A DNA stretch of 7,424 bases from Corallincola sp. (lineage in GTDB: Bacteria > Pseudomonadota > Gammaproteobacteria > Enterobacterales > Neiellaceae), in assembly GCA_017998495.1 (NCBI GenBank), contig JAGOCY010000059.1, positions 1-7,424 on the forward strand. Reading direction: 5' to 3'. Below are positions 1 through 7,301 of the stretch, piece after piece. Each line of letters opens with the position of its first letter. The stretch's first letter is position 1. Below the pieces are notes generated by a model, which was not told the origin of the DNA, searched no databases, and was given only the letters and a program-made list of their open reading frames with translations. The position numbers and the translations under genes were made by a program.

Positions 1-179
1 TGGAGCTGGCACCGGTCATCTGCAGCCATCTGCGCCCCGGCGGTCACCTCGCCCTGTCCGGCATTCTGGAGAACCAGGGGGAGAGCGTTGCCGCCGCCTA
101 CATCCCGCTGGTCGCGCTCAATCCGGCGACAGTGCGTAGTGAGTGGGTGCGGCTGGACGGGGTGCGCAAGAGCGGTTGA
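1..179 (+). CDS. prmA: Ribosomal protein L11 methyltransferase PrmA, 3' end only
   Basis: The reading frame starting at base 3 is open from the window edge to a TGA at 177-179 and gives the last 58 residues of a protein. It contains HLRPGGHLALSGIL followed by QGESVAAAY and a closing EWVRLDGVRK. This is the usual end of PrmA: the late strands of a Rossmann-type SAM methyltransferase fold (the LSGIL strand) and a final W-x-x-L-x-G-x-R element. PrmA trimethylates lysines and the N-terminus of ribosomal protein L11 in the cytoplasm. The SAM-binding and catalytic parts lie outside the window. The next gene being fis agrees with prmA, because the prmA-(dusB)-fis order is widespread in gammaproteobacteria. 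The alternative is another class I methyltransferase, but the tail and neighbour make PrmA much more likely. Confidence 0.9.
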   Translation, partial: ELAPVICSHLRPGGHLALSGILENQGESVAAAYIPLVALNPATVRSEWVRLDGVRKSG

Positions 180-183
180 AAAG

Positions 184-203
184 CGTCCGTATGGGCGGAT
201 TTT
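184..203 (+). terminator. Weak candidate terminator after prmA
   Basis: Five bases after the prmA stop, CGTCC (184-188) can pair with GGGCG (193-197), including one G-T wobble, around a GTAT loop, and GATTTTG follows. TCCG/CGGA pairing just inside the same stretch is an alternative. The stem is short and the T run is only four bases, and it overlaps a Fis-like site. It may be only a partial stop or no terminator at all. Confidence 0.25.
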
Positions 204-207
204 GACC
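193..207 (+). promoter_or_regulatory. Candidate Fis-binding site upstream of the fis promoter
   Basis: GGGCGGATTTTGACC fits the 15-bp Fis consensus G-N-t-Y-A-a-W-W-W-t-T-R-a-N-C at the terminal G and C, the Y, the three central W bases, the t-T-R-a run, and a purine in place of A at position 5. It misses at positions 3 and 6. Its centre (200) is about 43 bp upstream of the predicted start site near 243, and it abuts the predicted -35. Fis bound there could block RNA polymerase, as reported for the site centred near -42 at E. coli fis. This is motif reading only. Confidence 0.4.
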
Positions 208-243
208 TTTCCAGCGCCAGCCAAAGCGCGTAAACTACGCGCC
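208..243 (+). promoter_or_regulatory. Predicted sigma-70 promoter of fis with GC-rich discriminator
   Basis: TTTCCA (208-213) and TAAACT (231-236) are separated by 17 bp and each matches 4 of 6 consensus bases. They are followed by the discriminator ACGCGCC and a predicted start at a C near 243. A GC-rich discriminator is the feature that makes rRNA-type promoters and E. coli fis sensitive to ppGpp/DksA, so growth-rate and stringent control is likely. The -10 lies inside a perfect 7-bp inverted repeat, GCGCGTA-AAC-TACGCGC (226-242). The leader to the fis ATG would be about 129 nt. A TTGACC at 202-207 is too far (23 bp) from this -10 to be the -35. Confidence 0.55.
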
Positions 244-256
244 CTTGGGCCAGATC

Positions 257-271
257 GGTCATTTTTTGCCC
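257..271 (+). promoter_or_regulatory. Candidate Fis-binding site downstream of the fis start site
   Basis: GGTCATTTTTTGCCC matches the Fis consensus at G1, T3, C4, A5, the W tract at 7-9, T10, T11, G12 and C15. It misses at positions 6 and 13. Its centre (264) is about 21 bp after the predicted transcription start, close to the +26 site I recall for E. coli fis. Together with the upstream site it suggests negative autoregulation. Confidence 0.4.
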
Positions 272-371
272 GTCTGCTCACGCGCTCCGGCGCCGCCTTG
301 TTTGCGCTTTTTTGCCGGATACCCGTGCCCATTTTCATTGTCATTTACCCTTGAAAAGCGAGCTAAGGTCT

Positions 372-662
372 ATGTTCGAAACTACCCTCAAAGCCGAAAC
401 GGCTCCCGTCGTTGACCAGATCCCCGCCGCTGCCGGCCAACCCCTGCGTGAATCCTGCAAGCAGGCAATGCGCGCTTACTTCGCCCAGCTGTCGGGTGAA
501 GATGTGGCTGACCTCTATGAGCTGTTCCTGTCGGAAGTTGAAGCCCCGCTGCTGGAAGAGGTGATGACCTACGTCCGTGGCAACCAGACCCGCGCCGCCA
601 ACCTGCTTGGCATCAACCGCGGCACCCTGCGCAAGAAGCTGAAAAAATACGGTATGAACTGA
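372..662 (+). CDS. fis: DNA-binding protein Fis (factor for inversion stimulation)
   Basis: The gene encodes 96 residues (E. coli Fis has 98). Fis is a homodimeric nucleoid protein that bends DNA, activates rRNA and tRNA promoters, and assists site-specific recombination. The N-terminal 22 residues are divergent, as usual for the flexible beta-hairpin arm. From PLRES (24-28) on, the core helices [16 protein letters not shown] and [10 protein letters not shown] are well conserved. The helix-turn-helix, [20 protein letters not shown] (73-92), ends in the family's invariant YGMN tail. The start at ATG 372 is preferred over an in-frame start at 312 because it gives the family length, begins with MFE, and has TAAGG just upstream (364-368), although the 3-nt gap is short. 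The gene is monocistronic here: it has its own promoter, a long leader and a terminator. The dusB gene that often precedes it is absent. Confidence 0.98.
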   Translation: MFETTLKAETAPVVDQIPAAAGQPLRESCKQAMRAYFAQLSGEDVADLYELFLSEVEAPLLEEVMTYVRGNQTRAANLLGINRGTLRKKLKKYGMN

Positions 663-670
663 TAAGCGAC

Positions 671-695
671 GGGGCCGAGAGGCCCCTTCCTTGTT
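671..695 (+). terminator. Rho-independent terminator after fis
   Basis: A perfect GGGGCC (671-676) / GGCCCC (681-686) stem closes a GAGA (GNRA-type) tetraloop and is followed by TTCCTTGTT. It begins 8 bp after the fis stop. The interrupted T run could allow some read-through into purH. Confidence 0.8.
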
Positions 696-707
696 ATACC
701 CGCCGCC
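692..707 (+). promoter_or_regulatory. Candidate extended -10 promoter for purHD
   Basis: TG (692-693), one base, then TATACC (695-700) forms an extended -10 element with 4 of 6 matches in the hexamer. It would start transcription near 707, about 33 nt before the purH ATG. No -35 is recognisable because that position falls in the fis terminator stem, and extended -10 promoters can do without one. I see no ACGCAAACGTTTGCGT-like PurR box between fis and purH. Confidence 0.35.
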
Positions 708-739
708 ATTTGCCCCATGCCTCTACAGGAAGAGAATCG

Positions 740-2326
<1,587 letters not shown>

Positions 2327-2342
2327 TCAGGGAGTACCGGCC

Positions 2343-3635
2343 ATGAGCAAGAAAGTCCTTATCATCGGCAGTGGCGGCCGCGAACATGCGCTCGCCTGGA
2401 AAGTGGCGCAGTCGCCGCAGGTCTCCAGCGTCTTTGTGGCGCCGGGCAACGCCGGCACCGCCCTTGAACCGGCGCTGACCAATGTCGCCATCGAGGCCAC
2501 CGACCTCGCCGCGCTGCTGGCCTTCGCCCAGCGCGAGCAGATCGATCTGACCATCGTCGGCCCCGAGGCGCCGCTGGTAATCGGCGTGGTCGACGCCTTC
2601 CGCGCCGCCGGTCTGCGCATCTTTGGCCCAACCAAGGCCGCCGCCCAGCTCGAAGGCTCCAAGGCGTTCACTAAGGATTTCCTGGCCCGCCAGCAGATCC
2701 CGACCGGCGCCTACCAGAACTTTACCGAGGTCGAAGCGGCGCTGGCCTATGTACGTCAGCAGGGCGCCCCGATCGTCATCAAGGCCGATGGTCTGGCCGC
2801 TGGCAAAGGGGTGATCGTAGCCATGACCCTGGCCGAAGCCGAGGCGGCGGTGCGCGACATGCTCGAAGGCAACGCCTTTGGTGAAGCCGGTTGCCGGGTG
2901 GTGGTCGAGGAGTTCCTCGACGGCGAAGAGGCCTCATTCATCGTTATGGTCGATGGCGTCAACGTGGTGGCCATGGCCACCAGCCAGGACCACAAGCGCG
3001 TCGGCGATGGCGATCAGGGCCCCAATACGGGCGGCATGGGCGCCTACTCGCCGGCACCGGTAGTCACCCCGACTGTGTTCCAGCGGGTGATGGATGAGGT
3101 GATCTACCCCACCGTGCGCGGTATGGCGGCCGAGGGCAACCCTTACACCGGCTTCCTCTACGCCGGGCTGATGATCGACCGCAGCGGCGCACCCAAGGTG
3201 ATCGAGTTCAACTGCCGTTTCGGCGACCCCGAAACCCAGCCGATCATGATGCGCCTGCAAAGCGATCTGGTGACCCTGTGCGAAGCGGCCATCGACGGCC
3301 AGCTCGACCAGCACAGCGCCGAGTTCGATCCGCGCCCGGCCGTGGGTGTGGTGCTGGCCGCTGGCGGCTATCCGGGCACCATCCGCAAGGCAGACGTGAT
3401 CCATGGCCTTGGTGACGCCATCCTTGAGGATGCCAAGCTGTTCCACGCCGGCACCAGCCTCAAAGACGATCAGGTGGTTACCAGCGGTGGCCGCGTGCTC
3501 TGTGCCACCGCCCTCGGTAACAGTGTGCAAGAGGCCCAGCAGCAGGCTTACGCCCTCGCAGCCAAGGTCAACTGGGAAGGCTGCTTCTACCGTAAGGATA
3601 TTGGCTGGCGCGCCATCGCCCGCGAACAGCAGTAA
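2343..3635 (+). CDS. purD: Phosphoribosylamine-glycine ligase (GAR synthetase) PurD
   Basis: The product is 430 residues, the usual family length. It joins glycine to 5-phosphoribosylamine using ATP, the second step of purine synthesis. The N domain opens with VLIIGSGGREHAL (glycine-rich loop, residues 5-17). GPEAPLVIG and GPTKAAAQLEGSKAF lead into the ATP-grasp fold: VIKADGLAAGKGV (K147 in the nucleotide-binding loop), VVVEEFLDGEEAS, DHKRVGDGDQGPNTGGMGAY, and the metal-binding stretch IEFNCRFGDPETQ with E288 and N290. The C-terminal domain contains the usual AAGGYPG. The ATG at 2343 is supported by AGGGAG 8 bp upstream (2329-2334). A longer frame from 2280 would overlap the end of purH and adds unrelated residues. 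The 16-bp gap to purH and the terminator after purD point to a two-gene purHD operon, a common arrangement in gammaproteobacteria. Confidence 0.98.
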   Translation: MSKKVLIIGSGGREHALAWKVAQSPQVSSVFVAPGNAGTALEPALTNVAIEATDLAALLAFAQREQIDLTIVGPEAPLVIGVVDAFRAAGLRIFGPTKAAAQLEGSKAFTKDFLARQQIPTGAYQNFTEVEAALAYVRQQGAPIVIKADGLAAGKGVIVAMTLAEAEAAVRDMLEGNAFGEAGCRVVVEEFLDGEEASFIVMVDGVNVVAMATSQDHKRVGDGDQGPNTGGMGAYSPAPVVTPTVFQRVMDEVIYPTVRGMAAEGNPYTGFLYAGLMIDRSGAPKVIEFNCRFGDPETQPIMMRLQSDLVTLCEAAIDGQLDQHSAEFDPRPAVGVVLAAGGYPGTIRKADVIHGLGDAILEDAKLFHAGTSLKDDQVVTSGGRVLCATALGNSVQEAQQQAYALAAKVNWEGCFYRKDIGWRAIAREQQ

Positions 3636-3654
3636 CCGCCGGCTGACAGCCATG

Positions 3655-3685
3655 ACGGGCCAGCCTGTGCTGGCCCGTTGCTTTT
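3655..3685 (+). terminator. Rho-independent terminator after purD
   Basis: A perfect 10-bp stem, ACGGGCCAGC (3655-3664) / GCTGGCCCGT (3669-3678), closes a CTGT loop and is followed by TGCTTTT. It lies 19 bp after the purD stop and should end the purHD transcript. Confidence 0.85.
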
Positions 3686-3689
3686 GGGC

Positions 3690-3725
3690 TTGGGCCGACC
3701 GGTGGTTGTTGGCATACTGACGACC
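3690..3725 (+). promoter_or_regulatory. Candidate promoter for the slyD-like gene
   Basis: TTGGGC (3690-3695), 17 bp, then CATACT (3713-3718) preceded by TG at 3710-3711 makes an extended -10 promoter with a weak -35. It sits just after the purD terminator, giving a leader of roughly 80 nt to the ATG at 3808. Position and the TG motif support it; the hexamers are only moderate. Confidence 0.4.
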
Positions 3726-3807
3726 GCGATTCCTGTCAGCGACCGCTGTCCTGAACCGGCCTCGCCACCGCCCGCTTGGCGGTCCCTCAACCTAACAGGA
3801 GTTGCAG

Positions 3808-4290
3808 ATGAACATTACCGCCGAGAAAGTGGTGCTGATCGACTACACCGTTACCGACACTCAGGGCAACCTGATCGATTCCTCCGATGGTGGCGAGCCG
3901 CTTGCCTACCTGCACGGCTTCAACAACATCATTCCGGGGCTGGAAAAAGCCCTCGAAGGGCTGAAGGCCGGCGACAAGTTTGCGGTCGATGTCGAAGCTG
4001 CTGACGCCTACGGCGAATACCGTGCCGAGATGGTCCAGGAAGTGCCGCGCAGCGCCTTCCACGGCGTTGACCAGATCGAGCCGGGTATGGTGTTCCACGC
4101 CCAAGGCCCCCATGGTCCGGTGGAAGTGACAGTAACCAAGGTCTCCGCTGACCAGGTCACCATCGATGGCAACCACCCGCTGGCCGGCAAAGGCCTCAAG
4201 TTCAGCGGCGCGGTGATTGAAGTGCGCGATGCCACCGAAGAAGAGGTGGCCCACGGTCACGCCCACCACGGCGACCATCACCACCATTGA
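3808..4290 (+). CDS. slyD: SlyD-type FKBP peptidyl-prolyl cis-trans isomerase with short His-rich tail
   Basis: The product is 160 residues of a cytoplasmic FKBP-family prolyl isomerase and chaperone. The split FKBP domain is clear: the N-terminal half runs to GLEKALEGLKAGDKF and ADAYGEY (D66, Y68, G69). An inserted IF chaperone flap follows, about residues 72-128 (VPRSAFHGVDQIEPGMVF onward). The domain is completed by DGNHPLAGKGLKF and EVRDATEEE. The last 12 residues (149-160) hold eight histidines, a metal-binding tail like that of E. coli SlyD but far shorter, and the whole protein has no cysteine, unlike the Cys-rich E. coli tail. ATG 3808 has AGGAG (3797-3801) at a 6-bp spacing; a TTG two codons upstream overlaps that spacing and is unlikely. 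The gene lies alone between two terminators. Nickel handling, known for E. coli SlyD, is uncertain here because of the short tail. Confidence 0.9.
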   Translation: MNITAEKVVLIDYTVTDTQGNLIDSSDGGEPLAYLHGFNNIIPGLEKALEGLKAGDKFAVDVEAADAYGEYRAEMVQEVPRSAFHGVDQIEPGMVFHAQGPHGPVEVTVTKVSADQVTIDGNHPLAGKGLKFSGAVIEVRDATEEEVAHGHAHHGDHHHH

Positions 4291-4313
4291 TCGCCGTCGG
4301 CAGATCAATAAAC

Positions 4314-4343
4314 CAAGGGCGCCAGATGGCGCCCTTGCTGTTT
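4314..4343. terminator. Bidirectional terminator between slyD and the c-di-GMP gene
   Basis: A perfect 10-bp stem, CAAGGGCGCC (4314-4323) / GGCGCCCTTG (4328-4337), closes an AGAT loop. On the + strand CTGTTTCTG follows, and on the - strand GTTTATTG follows. It lies between convergent gene ends (4290 and 4365), so it can serve both. The T tracts are modest on each side. Confidence 0.75.
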
Positions 4344-4364
4344 CTGCCCCTGTCACCCGCCCGG

Positions 4365-7043
4365 TCAGGCCACATCTGCCGCGCTGCTGCTGGCGACAAA
4401 ATCGCGTAGCCGCCGTGGCCGGCTGATGCCGTACCCCTGGGCATAGTCGATACCCACCCGCCGTACGCAGTCGAGCACCCCGTCGTTTTCGACAAACTCG
4501 GCCACCGTACGCATCCCCAGCACCTGACAGACCTCCTGAATCGATTTGACTAGGGCATAGTCCTTGGGGTTGATGTGCATGGTGCGCACAAAGGCGCCGT
4601 CAATCTTGACGAAATCGACCGGCAGCTCCTTCAGATAACCGTAGGACGAGAAGCCACTGCCAAAATCATCGAGGGCAAAGGTGAAGCCTTCATGGCGCAA
4701 CCGGCGGATCACCTCCACCACCCGCGCCTGATTACGAATAGCCACCGTCTCGGTGATCTCAAAACAGATACAACGGGCCGGCACCCGGGTTTCACGGCGC
4801 AGGCGCGAGATCAGCCCCACCAGCTTGTCGCTGGCCAGGGTCTCACCCGAGAGGTTGACGCACACCAGTAGTGAACTCCACTGCTCGCGCCGCTCCTTGA
4901 GCCAGGCGAACACCTTCTCGATCACCATACGATCAAGCTGGGCCATCAGGTGGTAGCGCTCAGCCACCGGCATAAAGAGCTTGGGCAGCTGCAGCTGATC
5001 GTTGTGGTCACGTAGGCGCAGCAGGATCTCGATATGGCGCGCTCCGCCGTGGGGGCGCAAGGCGGTGATCTCCTGATACATCAGCTCGAAATGGCCCTGC
5101 TCCAGCGCGTCCTGAATGCGCGCTGCCCACTGCGGCGCCTGCTGGTGCTCCTGCAGATCGCTGCTATCCGGATCAAACAGGCGGAAGCCGCGCTCACCCG
5201 ATTGTTTGGCCACATAGCAGGCGGCATCAGCCTCGGACAGCACCGCCTTGGGCGCCCGTTGGGCATCACGGAAGAAACTGACACCGCCATAGAGATCGAG
5301 CTGGTAGCTGCCGGCGTTCCAGTGCAGCCGTAGCTGGCGCACCTCTTCGGCCAGCTTGTCGAGTACCCGCATCACATGGCTACGGCGCAAGCCGCGCAGC
5401 AACAGAGCAAACTCATCGCCGCCCATGCGCGCGACCAAGTCTGAATCGCGCACACAGCGGCGAATGGCGTGCGCCACATCCTGCAACACCTGGTCGCCCA
5501 CCGCATGGCCACAGGTCTCATTGATGATCTTGAAATTGGTGAGATCGATGTAGCAGAGGGCGTGTTCGCCGCCAAGCAGCTCCGGTTCCAGCAGCTCCAG
5601 CAGCTCCTCGAATTTCTGACGGTTATAGAGGCCGGTGATCTGATCATGGTTGGCCTGATGGCGCAGCTTCTCTTTCAGCTGCTCGGCCCGGCTGATGTCG
5701 CGCAGCACCAGCACCAGGCCGTTGGCCTGACCCTGGCCGTCACGCACCACCACCATGCTCAGCTCCACCACCAGGGTACGCCCTTGCACCCGCAGGCGGG
5801 TAACACGGCGGCGGCCGGGCGCCTCTTTGCCGCTGACCAGCCGCTGCAGATACCAGCTGAGATTGCGCCCCTCGTCTTCCAGCAGCAGCAGCTTTTCCAG
5901 CGATTGTCCCTGAGCCTGGGCCGACAGCAACCCCAGATGCTGCTCTGCCACTGGCGACAGGTAACTGATCCGCCCCTGCAGATCGGTGGCGATCACCGCA
6001 TCGGCAATGGCGGCGAGGATGGTCTGGGCCCGCGCTTTCTCGAGGTGCAGCCCCTGAGCCAGTTGATTGAAGTGGTCGGCCAGTGCACTCAGTTCGTGGC
6101 AGCCGCCAACGGCCATCGGCGCCAACGCGGCCTGATCCGGGTCAAGGCGCGCCAGCTGGCGCTGCAGCGACAGCACTGGCCGGGTCACCAGCCAGCGCAC
6201 GGCGATATAGAGCAGCAGCGACAGCAACACCACGATCGCCGCGGCCAGCCATACATAACGCACCACCGCCTGCCGCCCCTGCTCAAAGGGGGCCAGATCC
6301 GCAGCCACCGCCAGCTGAAACAGCTCGCCCTCACGCAACCCGAACAGGGTGCGAGTCAACCAGCCCTGGGCGCGGTCGACCACTTCGACACTGACATTGC
6401 TGCCGCCATCGGCCACCCGTTCCAGCACCACCTGCTGGTTGATGGCCCGCTTCATTTCCCCCAACAGAAACTCATCGACCTTCTGCGCCATCACCAGATA
6501 GCCTGATTCGGCCAAGGGTGCCGCAGGCGTACCCTGCAGCCGGTGAGCAGCAAAAATAGCCGGCAGATCAGCAAGCATCGAAATACCGCTGATCGGCTCA
6601 CCACGGGCCATAGCACCGCTGCTGATGAAGCGCTCACGCACCCAGGACTCCAGCGCCGCAGGCAATGGTTGGCTAACGCGCTGGTCATGGGGGTAGTAGC
6701 GCTGAAACACCAGCTGCTGGCGGGCATCAAAGATCAGCATCAGATGGATGTGGTTGAACTGCAGCATCTCCTCGCGCAGGCGCTGCTGCTCATAGGCCGG
6801 ATCCGGGTTGCGCACATAGTTCAGGGCGTCGCTGTCGCGGTTCCAGGCTTCCAACCAGCGCTGCCAGTCAGCGACAAAATAGCCGAAATGGCTGTACACC
6901 TGATCGACGCGACCATCTTCAACCATGGTGCGAATGCGCTCCAGCGAGCCGCCCAACCACTGGCTGGCACTCAGCCACAGCAATAGCAGAGCCGGTCCAC
7001 AGAACAGCACGAACAGGGCGAGCAGGCGGCGCGACAGCGTCAT
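4365..7043 (-). CDS. Membrane sensor with HAMP-PAS-GGDEF-EAL domains (c-di-GMP synthesis/breakdown)
   Basis: The product is 892 residues. An N-terminal membrane helix (about 7-26) and a second (about 264-285) bracket a periplasmic sensor of about 235 residues that I cannot assign with confidence (CHASE4-like by size only). Next come HAMP (about 284-337, with HELSALADHFNQL), PAS (about 338-450) and GGDEF (about 463-622). GGDEF has HDQITGLYNRQKF, metal-binding D500, N508, D517, an intact GGDEF (541-545) and an RxxD inhibitory site, R532-D535, five residues before it. EAL (about 640-880) has EIL at 672-674, N730, E762 (FEITE), D792-D793 (DDFGSG), K813 (KID), E849/E852 (AEFVE) and Q869. The key residues of both enzymes are present, so it may both make and degrade c-di-GMP. 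The ATG at 7043 sits just before the first helix; the ribosome site (GAAAG) is weak. It is convergent with slyD and divergent from tpiA. The ligand is unknown. Confidence 0.93.
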   Translation of the reverse strand: MTLSRRLLALFVLFCGPALLLLWLSASQWLGGSLERIRTMVEDGRVDQVYSHFGYFVADWQRWLEAWNRDSDALNYVRNPDPAYEQQRLREEMLQFNHIHLMLIFDARQQLVFQRYYPHDQRVSQPLPAALESWVRERFISSGAMARGEPISGISMLADLPAIFAAHRLQGTPAAPLAESGYLVMAQKVDEFLLGEMKRAINQQVVLERVADGGSNVSVEVVDRAQGWLTRTLFGLREGELFQLAVAADLAPFEQGRQAVVRYVWLAAAIVVLLSLLLYIAVRWLVTRPVLSLQRQLARLDPDQAALAPMAVGGCHELSALADHFNQLAQGLHLEKARAQTILAAIADAVIATDLQGRISYLSPVAEQHLGLLSAQAQGQSLEKLLLLEDEGRNLSWYLQRLVSGKEAPGRRRVTRLRVQGRTLVVELSMVVVRDGQGQANGLVLVLRDISRAEQLKEKLRHQANHDQITGLYNRQKFEELLELLEPELLGGEHALCYIDLTNFKIINETCGHAVGDQVLQDVAHAIRRCVRDSDLVARMGGDEFALLLRGLRRSHVMRVLDKLAEEVRQLRLHWNAGSYQLDLYGGVSFFRDAQRAPKAVLSEADAACYVAKQSGERGFRLFDPDSSDLQEHQQAPQWAARIQDALEQGHFELMYQEITALRPHGGARHIEILLRLRDHNDQLQLPKLFMPVAERYHLMAQLDRMVIEKVFAWLKERREQWSSLLVCVNLSGETLASDKLVGLISRLRRETRVPARCICFEITETVAIRNQARVVEVIRRLRHEGFTFALDDFGSGFSSYGYLKELPVDFVKIDGAFVRTMHINPKDYALVKSIQEVCQVLGMRTVAEFVENDGVLDCVRRVGIDYAQGYGISRPRRLRDFVASSSAADVA

Positions 7044-7108
7044 GGCTGGTGCTTTCTTTCACTGGCTGGCAGGTACAACGGCGCCCATGTTACCCAATCC
7101 TGTTAATC

Positions 7109-7132
7109 AAAGGTGAAAGCAAGGTCACTTTT
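7109..7132. repeat. Imperfect inverted repeat upstream of the GGDEF-EAL gene
   Basis: AAAGGTGA (7109-7116) and TCACTTTT (7125-7132) pair at 7 of 8 positions across 8 bp. It could be an operator for the leftward gene, about 65 bp before its ATG. It is not a CRP site, because the GTGA and TCAC halves are 8 bp apart instead of 6. Confidence 0.3.
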
Positions 7133-7205
7133 TACCCACCCTCGTCGCCACGGGGACCCTGGCCAGACCATCGGCCAGCACGCCAAAACGGTGATCGCAT
7201 CGGGC

Positions 7206-7238
7206 CGCAGGGCTCGTCTATACTGGGCGGGCCCTGCG
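7206..7238. repeat. 8-bp inverted repeat enclosing a TATACT box
   Basis: CGCAGGGC (7206-7213) and GCCCTGCG (7231-7238) are exact complements around a 17-bp interval that includes TATACT (7219-7224). That box matches 5 of 6 bases of a sigma-70 -10, but no good -35 lies upstream. It could be a minor upstream tpiA promoter or a protein-binding site. CGCAGGG recurs once more at 7283-7289. Confidence 0.35.
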
Positions 7239-7250
7239 ACGCTCATGCCC

Positions 7251-7268
7251 GGTTGACTTGGGTCAACC
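7251..7268. promoter_or_regulatory. Candidate FNR-family (FNR/ANR/DNR) binding site upstream of tpiA
   Basis: GGTTGACTTGGGTCAACC is a perfect 7-bp inverted repeat. Its inner part, TTGAC-N4-GTCAA, has the architecture of the FNR box TTGAT-N4-ATCAA with a symmetrical T-to-C / A-to-G change at the innermost base. As DNA, its centre is 7259.5, which is 41.5 bp before the start predicted from the GATACT box. A second short hairpin, CGCT-TGAG-AGCG (7269-7280), directly abuts it. There is no T run, so it is not a terminator. Confidence 0.45.
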
Positions 7269-7288
7269 CGCTTGAGAGCGAACGCAGG

Positions 7289-7301
7289 GATACTGAGCCC
7301 C
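7289..7301 (+). promoter_or_regulatory. Predicted tpiA promoter (-10 element and start)
   Basis: GATACT (7289-7294) matches 4 of 6 bases of the -10 consensus, with a start expected near C7301 and a leader of about 50 nt. The bases at the -35 position (ACCCGC, 7266-7271) do not resemble TTGACA, which is typical of activator-dependent class II promoters and fits the FNR-type palindrome overlapping this place. Confidence 0.4.

Noticed and set aside
88..354. An 88-codon open frame on the + strand between prmA and fis
   Set aside because: It overlaps the end of prmA out of frame, crosses the fis promoter, and has no ribosome site or similarity to DusB or anything else I recognise.
312..371. An upstream in-frame start for Fis adding 20 residues
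   Set aside because: The extension is not seen in the family. The ATG at 372 gives the normal length and the conserved MFE start.
2934..3653. A 239-codon open frame on the - strand antisense to purD
   Set aside because: It is opposite well-conserved purD, has a low-complexity Gly/Ala/Val/His composition, and would run through the purD terminator side without a ribosome site.
5469..6506. A 345-codon open frame on the + strand inside the GGDEF-EAL gene
   Set aside because: The product is rich in Gln, His and Leu with no domain, as expected from the complement of a Leu/Gln/Ala-rich gene. The opposite frame has full GGDEF, PAS and EAL signatures.
7109..7132. A CRP site between the GGDEF-EAL gene and tpiA
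   Set aside because: GTGA and TCAC halves are present but separated by 8 bp instead of the required 6.
7251..7268. The GGTTGAC/GTCAACC hairpin as a terminator
   Set aside because: No T run follows on either strand, and it lies upstream of tpiA with no gene ending nearby.
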